From Desulfovibrio sp. (GTDB lineage Bacteria > Desulfobacterota > Desulfovibrionia > Desulfovibrionales > Desulfovibrionaceae): a stretch of DNA of 16,006 nucleotides. Within the stretch, counting starts at the first letter, position 1. Every line of letters starts with the position of its first letter. The DNA is taken from NCBI GenBank assembly GCA_031275955.1, contig JAISNZ010000155.1, positions 1 through 16,006 on the forward strand, in the 5' to 3' direction. The notes under the pieces are model-generated. The model was given only the letters and a program-made list of their open reading frames with translations. It did not search any database and had not been told where the DNA came from. The position numbers and the translations under genes are program-made. Shown piece after piece: positions 5,878 to 12,688 of this stretch.

Positions 5878-7458
5878 ATGCGGAACAGCGGTTTTCTCAC
5901 AACTTCGGAACCTGTCGTTCTGGGCATAGATGTGGGCACTACGGGCGCGAAATGCGCATTTTATACGAAAAACGGCATCCAGCGCGCCTCCGCCTACCAG
6001 GAATACCCCATGATTCACCCGCAGGGCGGATGGGTGGAGGAAGATCCCGGGCGGTGGTGGTCCGCGGTAGCCGCCAATATCCGGCGGTGTTTCGACTCCG
6101 GGGCTGTGACTCCTTCGCAGGTGGCCGCTGTGGGCGTCAGTTGCACAAACGCCGTCATTCCCCTGGATAAGGACGGCAATCACCTGTACAACGCCATTCT
6201 TCAACTGGACCAACGCACCGAGGGGGAGGTGGAGTGGGTGATCAAGAATATCGGCAAAGAACGCATCTGCCGAGTTACTGGCAATCGCATCGCGCGGGGA
6301 ACCTTTTCCTTGCCCACTTTGCGCTGGTATATGAACAAGCGGCCGGACATCGTCAAAAAGACGCACAAATTCGTGGTGCCCAGCGGATTTATCATTCACA
6401 AGCTGACCGGCAACTTTTCCATTAACACATCGCGCATGGGTTTCACCCTGCTTTCCGACATCCGTTCCGGCGCGTGGGATGAAGACCTTGCCCGTGACGC
6501 GGGGGTGCCCGTGGAGCTTTTGCCTGCTCCCTATCAGGCGACAGACATCATCGGCAGTGTGAACCGGCAGGCGGCTTCTCTGACCGGTCTTTTGGAGGGG
6601 ACGTCCGTTGTCGCGGGAGCCATGGACACTGTGGCCGCGGCCGTTGGAGCAGGAGCGGTGAGGGCGGGCGATACCTTCCTGGCTGTGGGCACCTGCGGCA
6701 GGCTATGCTTTGCCGCGGACAAACCGGTTTTTGACGACCGTTTGATGCACTGCCGGCATGCAGTGGAAGGATTATGGCTTACGGTGGAGGCCACCAACGC
6801 CTCCGGTGCCTCCCTGCGTTGGTTCCGGGATGTCTTTGGCGGGGCGGTTCTTGATCGTTGCGCGCGCGGGGGCAAAGACATCTATGCCGTCATGGACGAT
6901 TTGGCGGCGGAATCCGTTCCCGGCGCGGGGGGACTGATCTATTTACCCTATCTCTCCGGCGAGCGTTGTCCCATCTGGGATCCGAACGCGCGCGGCGTTT
7001 TTTTCGGCCTGCATTTCGGTACAGCTTACGCGGATATGGTGCGCGCCGTTTTTGAAGGCGTTGTCTACTCCATTCGGCAGGGCATGGATATTGTTTTGGA
7101 ACATAACAGCATGTCGGAAAATCTAACCCTTGGCGGCGGCATCGCCAACAGCCTGATCTGGAGCCAAATGTTTGCCGACATCCTGGATCATCCCATCATC
7201 CGGCTGAACGTTCACGAAACGGAAACTTTGGGCGGCGCCATTTTGGCCGCCTACGGCGTGGGATTGATCAGCGACATGGGCGACATGGCCCGCGACGCGG
7301 CCAAGGGCAGCGAGGTGCTGATGCCGGACAGAAGGGCGGCGGCTGTCTATAAGGAGTATTTCCCCTTGTTCCGGAAGCTTTACGGTGACCTGAAGGACGA
7401 TTTCGCCCTTTTGCAGGAGGTATCCAATCCAAAAGCGCATTCCCGGTTTTACGGATAA
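5878..7458 (+). CDS. FGGY-family carbohydrate kinase
   Basis: A 526-residue ATP-dependent sugar kinase of the xylulokinase/glycerol-kinase superfamily. Domain I begins with GIDVGTTGAK (16-25), the first phosphate loop. AGAMDTVAAAVGAG (246-259) carries the likely catalytic base D250, as in xylulokinases. GTCGRL (271-276) and TLGGGIANSLIWSQMFADIL (417-436) match the C-terminal ATP-site motifs. The start at 5878 is preceded by AAGGAG (5866-5871) with a six-base gap. The frame is open further upstream, but that stretch overlaps the aldolase and lacks kinase motifs. FGGY members phosphorylate ketoses, polyols and related compounds and specificity is not visible here. I do not assign xylB or fucK. 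With the aldolase it would form a phosphorylate-then-cleave pathway (inference). Confidence 0.92.
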   Translation: MRNSGFLTTSEPVVLGIDVGTTGAKCAFYTKNGIQRASAYQEYPMIHPQGGWVEEDPGRWWSAVAANIRRCFDSGAVTPSQVAAVGVSCTNAVIPLDKDGNHLYNAILQLDQRTEGEVEWVIKNIGKERICRVTGNRIARGTFSLPTLRWYMNKRPDIVKKTHKFVVPSGFIIHKLTGNFSINTSRMGFTLLSDIRSGAWDEDLARDAGVPVELLPAPYQATDIIGSVNRQAASLTGLLEGTSVVAGAMDTVAAAVGAGAVRAGDTFLAVGTCGRLCFAADKPVFDDRLMHCRHAVEGLWLTVEATNASGASLRWFRDVFGGAVLDRCARGGKDIYAVMDDLAAESVPGAGGLIYLPYLSGERCPIWDPNARGVFFGLHFGTAYADMVRAVFEGVVYSIRQGMDIVLEHNSMSENLTLGGGIANSLIWSQMFADILDHPIIRLNVHETETLGGAILAAYGVGLISDMGDMARDAAKGSEVLMPDRRAAAVYKEYFPLFRKLYGDLKDDFALLQEVSNPKAHSRFYG

Positions 7459-7574
7459 TTTGCCCTCGTTTCTTTTGGCTTCTTCTACACAGAGGTGGTC
7501 CCCATTGTTCGGACAAATCTCGTGCTCTAATCAAGGACATTTTATTTATTCGCTGCATTCCCTTTAATCGCTAC

Positions 7575-7603
7575 TTGACTTTTTTTCCGCATTCGGATAA
7601 GCA
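7575..7603 (+). promoter_or_regulatory. Possible promoter for the MFS-M20 gene pair
   Basis: TTGACT (7575-7580) is followed after 17 bases by TAAGCA (7598-7603), a weak -10 box. It lies in the 260-base gap between the kinase and the transporter, 44 bases before the palindrome at 7647. The gap length and the palindrome suggest independent transcription of the transporter. The kinase end (7459-7560) shows no convincing terminator. Confidence 0.32.
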
Positions 7604-7646
7604 TAGCTTCAGTGTGGCTGTGATGCGATTTTTCGACCGACGATCC

Positions 7647-7674
7647 TGCGTTAAAAAGTTTACTTTGTAACGCA
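7647..7674 (+). promoter_or_regulatory. 28-bp near-perfect dyad; candidate operator upstream of the MFS transporter
   Basis: TGCGTTA (7647-7653) mirrors TAACGCA (7668-7674), and the interior AAAGT (7655-7659) mirrors ACTTT (7662-7666). In all, 12 of 14 symmetric positions pair. The centre lies 58 bases before the ATG. A further small hairpin, TGCGC-TCAAG-GCGCA (7692-7706), abuts the Shine-Dalgarno. Such a long symmetric site usually marks a dimeric regulator's operator; the protein is unknown. Confidence 0.5.
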
Positions 7675-7718
7675 TATATCAGTAAGGCCGATGCGCTCAA
7701 GGCGCAAAAGGAGGCGAA

Positions 7719-9011
7719 ATGAAAAATTTTGGCTATTCCGGTGAGCAGTACGGCATATTCCGCAAATATGCGCTGAACACCCTTTTCGGCTTCGCGATTA
7801 TGTACGCCTTTTTCTATAACGGCAGAATGAACATGGGTCTTTCCCTGGCCTCCATGACCAGCGAACTGCACATCAGCACGGCCCAGGCCGGGGCGATTAC
7901 CTCCTCTCTCTTCTGGTGCTATGGGTTTGGGCACCTGTTCTCCGGGCGTCTGGGCGAAATTTTCGGCAATAAGCGGTTCATCCTCGTCGGCATTCTCCTC
8001 TCCGTTCTCCTCAATCTGGTGATCAGTTTCCAGACCTCTCCCGCCGTTATCGCGGTGTTCTGGGGGTTGAACGGCTTCGCCCAGGCCATGGTTTTTTCTC
8101 CCGGCATTGCCCTGTCGGCGAAGTGGTGGCCGAAATCCAGGCGCGGCTTTGCCAGCGGCATTATCACGGGTTTTGCCGGCATCGCGCAAATTTCCGCCTG
8201 GCTCTGCATTCTGGCCGCCTTTGCCTTGCAGCCGGATCTCGGCTGGCGCGCGGCCTTCCGCCTGCCAATGATTCCCATGTTCGTGTTTGGACTTTTTTTC
8301 CTCTTTCTGGCCAAGGAGGAACCTTCCACCGTCGGCCTGCCCGACTATCAGGAGGAAGATCCTGAAGCGACGGCTCTTGAAGCGGAGCGAAACCGGTTCC
8401 TGGCGGAAAAGGGGAAACTGTATCCCTATATCAGCCTGTTCAAAAATCCCAAAATGATCCTGTTCATGTTCATTATCGCCATCATCGGCATCGCCCGCTA
8501 TGGCCTTATTACCTGGCTCCCTTTGTATTATGTGAAAGTTATGGACATGAACATCAAATCAGGCATCTTCAATTCCGTCGTCCTTCCCATCGGCATGGCC
8601 GTGGGCTATTTCCTGATGCCGATCCTGTCCGACAAGATATTCAAATCCCGGAGGGAACCGCCCCTGATCATCTGCAGCGTCTGCGCGGCTGTCGCTATCT
8701 GGATATTCCCCTATCTCCGGGACATCCACATTGCTGCCGCCTGTCTCCTGCTCGTGGGCTTTTTTTCCGCGATCAACGGTCTGGTCTGGGCCTTTGCCGC
8801 CGACATCGGCACCCGCGCCTTCGCGGGCACCGCCACAGGCATGCTGGACTGGGCGGCATACATGGGCGCCGCCATTCAGTCAATCCTTTTCGGTGCGATT
8901 ATCGACAGCACGGGAAATTGGGATTACCTCTTTTTCACCCTCAGCATTCTGTTTCTGATCACGGTCAGCCTCGCCCTGGTCTCAACAAAAATCCGGCCCA
9001 GGGCCGCGTAG
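7719..9011 (+). CDS. MFS transporter of the organophosphate:phosphate antiporter (OPA/GlpT-UhpT) type
   Basis: This 430-residue protein has about 12 membrane helices in two halves joined by a charged central loop (about 200-240). The N-terminal half carries FFYNGRMNMGLSLASM and GRLGEIFGNKR, the latter like the MFS signature between helices 2 and 3. The loop after helix 6 begins STVGLPDYQEED, resembling the PESVGLP stretch of UhpT/GlpT/UhpC proteins. The position of KWWPKSRRGFASGI also fits OPA members. These usually exchange a phosphorylated or anionic compound for phosphate, but many relatives carry other carboxylates, so the substrate is open. The start is supported by AAAAGGAGG (7706-7714). 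The M20 hydrolase follows after 118 bases on the same strand, so the two may act on the same compound. Confidence 0.85.
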   Translation: MKNFGYSGEQYGIFRKYALNTLFGFAIMYAFFYNGRMNMGLSLASMTSELHISTAQAGAITSSLFWCYGFGHLFSGRLGEIFGNKRFILVGILLSVLLNLVISFQTSPAVIAVFWGLNGFAQAMVFSPGIALSAKWWPKSRRGFASGIITGFAGIAQISAWLCILAAFALQPDLGWRAAFRLPMIPMFVFGLFFLFLAKEEPSTVGLPDYQEEDPEATALEAERNRFLAEKGKLYPYISLFKNPKMILFMFIIAIIGIARYGLITWLPLYYVKVMDMNIKSGIFNSVVLPIGMAVGYFLMPILSDKIFKSRREPPLIICSVCAAVAIWIFPYLRDIHIAAACLLLVGFFSAINGLVWAFAADIGTRAFAGTATGMLDWAAYMGAAIQSILFGAIIDSTGNWDYLFFTLSILFLITVSLALVSTKIRPRAA

Positions 9012-9129
9012 AGCCTTTTCATCGCTTCTCCCCTTTCCCGCTCAGACAGGAAAAAGAAGACTTTTTATCGCATATACCAAAAAAGCGGAATCGCTCCGGG
9101 AAAAAAGCGCCGGACGAAAAGAGGGAACC

Positions 9130-10479
9130 ATGACAAACACAGACGGAGTATTCGCCTGGATCGACGCCCACAGGGAAACAATCATCTCAGATTTTAAAGA
9201 ATTCCTCCGCATCCCCAGTCTCACCGGCGAGGAGGGCAGAGGACAGGAGTTCATGATTGCCCGCATGCGTTCTCTGGGCCTGGAAATGGACATCTGGGAA
9301 CCCGATATTCAGGAACTGTTCACAAAGTTTCCGGATATCGCCCAGTACCCCACAAGCTGGCAGCCGGAGCTGGATCTGGCACTCAAATTCAAGGACGTCT
9401 GTACCTACGAGCAGTTGACGGGTTCGGAATATGCCGACAGGCTGACCTACAGGGACCGCCCCAACGCTGTGGGCATCCTCAGGGGGACGGGAGGCGGCAG
9501 GTCGCTGATTCTGAACGGCCACGTCGATGTGGTCACGGTGGGCGACAGGAGCCGGTGGGATCACGATCCCTTCGGCGCGGAGCAGGTTGGCGACACTATA
9601 TACGGCAGGGGCGCCAGCGACATGAAGGGCGGGCTCACCGCCATGCTCAAGGCGCTGGAAGCCGTCATCCGATCCGGCGTCCCCCTGAAAGGGGATGTCA
9701 TCTTCCAGAGCGTCGTCAATGAAGAACATGCTGGCAACGGTTCTCTGTCCTGCGCGGCCAGGGGGTATACAGCCGATGCTGCCATCTGCGCCGAACCTTC
9801 CGGGGCGCGCAGATATTCCACATCTTCCGGAGGCGGCGTCTATTGGGAAATCGTGATCCCCGGCAAGGAAGTCCACACCGGCAGCCGCTGGAAAGACGGC
9901 CGGCAAAACGGCGTCAGCGCCATAGAAAAATCCGCGCCGATCATTACCGCCCTGCTTGCCCAGGAGGCGAAGGCGAATGCGGATCAGGTCAAGCTCTCGC
10001 TGGGCATCGGCGTAGTCAGAGGCGGGACCTATGCCACAGCTACCGCACGGGACTGCGTCCTGAGCGGCGTTGTCTATTTTTCTCCCGAACTGGGGACAGG
10101 TCCGGCGGGCATCCGCCGGGTTAAGACAATGTTCAGGGAGGCCATTGACGAGGCCTGCGCGGGCGATCCCTGGCTCTCGCGCAACAGGGCCGAGGTCTTG
10201 TATCTCCACTATGATGATGCCTACCGGTACCCGGAAAGCTCCGGATTTCTGAAAGTGCTGCAGCAATCCGGTAAAGAGGCGCTACATGTCGATCTCGCCG
10301 AAGCGGCCTTTTCCGCCTGCGATGCACGGCAATTGGGCAATCAGGCCGGCGTCCCGACCATTATCTATGGTCCGGGAGAACTGTCCATGGCCCACAGCGT
10401 CAATGAATGCGTCACGGAAGGAGAAATTCTTGAGGCGACAAAGGTCATTGCCGCCACCATCTGCAACTGGTGCGGCTGA
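9130..10479 (+). CDS. M20-family metallohydrolase (ArgE/DapE/aminoacylase-like)
   Basis: The 449-residue di-zinc amidohydrolase shows all expected catalytic residues: H131 and D133 in NGHVDVV, the bridging D164 in GRGASDMKGG, the E198-E199 pair in VNEEHAGNG, E222 in AEPSG, and H422 in MAHSVNE. A dimerisation/lid domain lies between about 230 and 345 (VHTGSRWKDGRQNGVSA). Enzymes of this family remove acyl groups from amino acids or cleave short peptides and carbamoyl or succinyl amides. Nothing here favours one substrate. GAGGG (9121-9125) precedes the ATG by four bases. The neighbour OPA transporter suggests hydrolysis of an imported compound (inference). A long segment (about residues 58-108) between the N-terminal helix and the first zinc motif resembles large M20 members rather than short ArgE forms. 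Confidence 0.9.
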   Translation: MTNTDGVFAWIDAHRETIISDFKEFLRIPSLTGEEGRGQEFMIARMRSLGLEMDIWEPDIQELFTKFPDIAQYPTSWQPELDLALKFKDVCTYEQLTGSEYADRLTYRDRPNAVGILRGTGGGRSLILNGHVDVVTVGDRSRWDHDPFGAEQVGDTIYGRGASDMKGGLTAMLKALEAVIRSGVPLKGDVIFQSVVNEEHAGNGSLSCAARGYTADAAICAEPSGARRYSTSSGGGVYWEIVIPGKEVHTGSRWKDGRQNGVSAIEKSAPIITALLAQEAKANADQVKLSLGIGVVRGGTYATATARDCVLSGVVYFSPELGTGPAGIRRVKTMFREAIDEACAGDPWLSRNRAEVLYLHYDDAYRYPESSGFLKVLQQSGKEALHVDLAEAAFSACDARQLGNQAGVPTIIYGPGELSMAHSVNECVTEGEILEATKVIAATICNWCG

Positions 10480-10485
10480 CGTATG

Positions 10486-10517
10486 GGGGCGTTGGGGCTG
10501 AGCGGCCCCTGCGCCCC
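10486..10517 (+). terminator. GC-rich hairpin after the M20 gene, terminator-like without T-tract
   Basis: GGGGCG (10486-10491) and GGGGC (10494-10498) pair with GCCCC (10505-10509) and CGCCCC (10512-10517) across a six-base loop, with one mismatch and one wobble between the two stem blocks. It begins just after the TGA. The following bases (TAGCGCACTG) contain no T-run, so factor-independent termination is doubtful. It may act as an mRNA 3' barrier at the end of the catabolic block. Confidence 0.5.
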
Positions 10518-10553
10518 TAGCGCACTGATATCCGAATTTTGGTGATACCTCTC

Positions 10554-10582
10554 TTGCCAAGGCAAGGGAAGATGCGTATACT
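10554..10582 (+). promoter_or_regulatory. Strong predicted sigma-70 promoter for the BI-1 gene and lpxK
   Basis: TTGCCA (10554-10559), 17-base spacer, TATACT (10577-10582), lying 112 bases before the ATG at 10695. The -35 box sits in the short inverted repeat CTTGCC-AA-GGCAAG (10553-10566), which could be an operator. No other feature is evident in the 10518-10694 gap. Confidence 0.6.
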
Positions 10583-10694
10583 CCGGATGATCGTTTTGGA
10601 ATGAAGCCGCAAGATTTTCCGACAGCCCGCCAAGTCCGGGATTCCCCTGTTTTCGGGCCTGTCGCCTTTCATCCCGCATTGTGAAGGAGAAGCT

Positions 10695-11408
10695 ATGAAC
10701 GTCAACGGTACCGCTACCGCCCGCAGTCCCATAAGCTCTGTCGCGGCAGTCAACGCCTTTCTGCGTTCCGTGTACAACTGGATGGGCCTTGGTCTTGGGA
10801 TCACAGCCCTGCTGGCCGCGCTTTTCGCCTATACGGATTTACGCGCCCTCCCCCTCAGCCCCGGCGGCCAGACCTTCGGCCTTGTGGCCATGATCGCGGA
10901 AGTGGGTCTGGTCTTTTACCTGAGCCTGCGCATCCAGAAACTTGCCGCCGGCACGGCCGCGGGGCTTTTTCTCCTGTACAGCGCCCTGAACGGATTCACC
11001 CTGAGCTTCATCCTTATGGCCTATGATCAGACCGCCGTGGCCCAGGCCTTCATCACCGCCGCCGGGATGTTCGGAGCCATGAGCCTTTACGGCCTGTATA
11101 CCAGGAAAGATCTGGCCGGATGGGGCAATCTGCTCTTCATGGGCCTCATCGGCCTGCTCATCGCCATGGTGGTAAACATTTTTCTGGGGTCCAGCCTGCT
11201 GGGATTCGGCATCAGCGTGGTCGGGGTGATCATCTTTTTGGGACTGACCGCCTATGACACCCAACTGCTCAAGGAAATGGGCCAATCCGTGCCCTACGAC
11301 GATCCGGCCGCCGTCCGGCGGGGCGCCATTATCGGGGCGCTGCGCCTGTATCTGGATTTTATCAATCTCTTCCTCATGCTTTTGCGTCTGATCGGCGACA
11401 GGCGCTAG
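10695..11408 (+). CDS. Bax inhibitor-1/YccA-family integral membrane protein
   Basis: This 237-residue protein has about seven membrane helices and the features of the BI-1/YccA (UPF0005) family. The strongest signals are at the C terminus: GLTAYDTQLLKEMG (about 184-197), whose Asp belongs to the conserved acidic pair, and GALRLYLDFINLFLMLLRL (about 215-233), the family's amphipathic last helix. Bacterial members are thought to be pH-sensitive calcium-leak channels or modulators of FtsH proteolysis; which applies here is unknown. AAGGAG (10684-10689) supports the start. lpxK begins 22 bases downstream and is probably co-transcribed from the promoter at 10554. Confidence 0.92.
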   Translation: MNVNGTATARSPISSVAAVNAFLRSVYNWMGLGLGITALLAALFAYTDLRALPLSPGGQTFGLVAMIAEVGLVFYLSLRIQKLAAGTAAGLFLLYSALNGFTLSFILMAYDQTAVAQAFITAAGMFGAMSLYGLYTRKDLAGWGNLLFMGLIGLLIAMVVNIFLGSSLLGFGISVVGVIIFLGLTAYDTQLLKEMGQSVPYDDPAAVRRGAIIGALRLYLDFINLFLMLLRLIGDRR

Positions 11409-11430
11409 AGCGGGCCGCCTGCTTCCGGGC

Positions 11431-12576
11431 ATGAAACCCGCCGCCTTCTTCCGGGACAAAGAGGACTCTTTGCCCCGGTTTTTTTCCGCCGGGAATCTGT
11501 ACAAGCGGCTCTCTCCCCTGCTGCGGCCCCTGTCCGGTCCCTATGCCCGCATCATGCGGCAGCGGCGCGCCTTCTGGAGCGGAGGCGCCGCCTTCCGCCC
11601 TTCCCGCCCCTGCGTCTCCGTGGGGAACATCGCCTGGGGCGGCAGCGGCAAAACCCCCCTTGTGGACTGGATGCTCTCCTGGGCGGAAGGACTCCTGCCC
11701 CGGCCTCTTCGCGTCGTTGTCCTCACCCGCGGGTACGGCGCCTCCCCCGGCCCTTCTCCTTTGCCGGTCACGCCGCAAACTCCCGTGGCCCAAGCCGGAG
11801 ACGAACCTCTCCTCCTGGCCCGCGCCCATCCCGCGGCCCGCATTCTGTCCTTCCCCCGCCGCGCGCAAGCCGCCCGTTTCGCCGAAGCCCGCCTGGACCC
11901 GGATCTTTTTCTCCTGGATGACGGCATGCAGCATCTGGCCGTTGCCCGCCAGGCCGACCTCGTTCTCCTGCGTCCGGAAGACGTGGCGGATCAGTGGAAC
12001 CGCGTCATTCCGGCCGGCTCCTGGCGTGAAGACGCAAGCGCCCTGGCCGCGGCTTCGGCCTTTCTCATGAAAATCAGCCCCGGGGATCTGGAAGACATCC
12101 GCCCGCTGATCACCGCCCGTCTGGCCGCCTTCAACGTGCCCTTCTTTTCCTTCAGCCTGCGGATCTCCGGTCTGCGCCCCCTTTGCCCGGATTCGTCCGC
12201 TCCGCTCCCTCCGGAAGCCCTGCGGGGAAAGCCGTACCTGCTGATCAGCGGGGTGGCCGGGCCGGAGCAGGTGGAAGCCACCGCCCGATCCCTGACGGGC
12301 CTTGCCCCGGCGCGGCACCTGGCCTTTGCCGATCATCATCCCTACACGGCTCGCGACGTTCAGGGCATTCTCCGCGCAGCGGACGGACAGGCCGCGGATC
12401 TGCCCATCCTCTGCACGGCCAAGGACGGCGTCAAACTCCTGCCCTTCCGGCCTCTCTTCCACAGCCATCCCCTGCTGACCCTGGAGGCGGAGGTGGTGTT
12501 CGGCCCCGCCCTGTTCACCGCCGGCTCCTTTCCCCTCTGGTGGGAAGACTGGTGGCAGCGGCACGGGCGCCCCTGA
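11431..12576 (+). CDS. lpxK: Tetraacyldisaccharide 4'-kinase (LpxK), lipid A synthesis
   Basis: LpxK phosphorylates the 4' position of the lipid A disaccharide at the inner membrane, so this cell makes lipopolysaccharide. The 381-residue product has LRPLSGPYARIMRQRRAFW (31-49, the membrane-associated N terminus), Walker A GNIAWGGSGKTP (65-76), LTRGYG (98-103), AGDEP (122-126), LLDDGMQH (161-168) and RVIPAGSWRE (191-200), all LpxK landmarks. The start is uncertain. ATG at 11431 has no recognisable Shine-Dalgarno, whereas TTG at 11470 follows AAAGAGG (11458-11464) with a five-base gap and would still keep the conserved N terminus, giving 368 residues. Codons are strongly C-rich, a housekeeping contrast to the block upstream. 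It converges with the histidine kinase gene, with 110 bases between stop codons. Confidence 0.94.
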   Translation: MKPAAFFRDKEDSLPRFFSAGNLYKRLSPLLRPLSGPYARIMRQRRAFWSGGAAFRPSRPCVSVGNIAWGGSGKTPLVDWMLSWAEGLLPRPLRVVVLTRGYGASPGPSPLPVTPQTPVAQAGDEPLLLARAHPAARILSFPRRAQAARFAEARLDPDLFLLDDGMQHLAVARQADLVLLRPEDVADQWNRVIPAGSWREDASALAAASAFLMKISPGDLEDIRPLITARLAAFNVPFFSFSLRISGLRPLCPDSSAPLPPEALRGKPYLLISGVAGPEQVEATARSLTGLAPARHLAFADHHPYTARDVQGILRAADGQAADLPILCTAKDGVKLLPFRPLFHSHPLLTLEAEVVFGPALFTAGSFPLWWEDWWQRHGRP

Positions 12577-12688
12577 ACGATGGCGCAACCCACTCCCGGG
12601 AGCGCGGCCGGGAACGATCCCATGCCCGCGCCCGGCGGGAACACCCTGAACGGCGGCGCAGCCCCCTCCCGGGAGCGCGGCGACGATC
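12571..12688. repeat. Imperfect tandem duplication between the convergent lpxK and histidine kinase genes
   Basis: About 45 bases beginning CCCTGAACG occur twice, at 12571-12619 and 12644-12688, offset by 73. Both copies contain CTCCCGGGAGCGCGGC, and the second lacks three bases near its end. Copy 1 spans the lpxK stop codon and copy 2 reaches into the histidine kinase stop codon. CTCCCGGGAG is itself a palindrome, and GCCGGG (12607-12612) can pair with CCCGGC (12631-12636). The segment may act as a bidirectional terminator. No T-tracts are seen. Confidence 0.6.

Noticed and set aside
1041..9080. Short GCATATA/GTATAC-like motifs near several gene starts (1043, 1924, 5750, 7672, 9071) as GntR sites
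   Set aside because: They are too short and too similar to ordinary -10 boxes to support a common operator without a computed motif search.
9187..10266. 359-codon minus-strand open frame opposite the M20 gene
   Set aside because: Shadow of a gene with complete zinc-binding residues; no ribosome site or domain.
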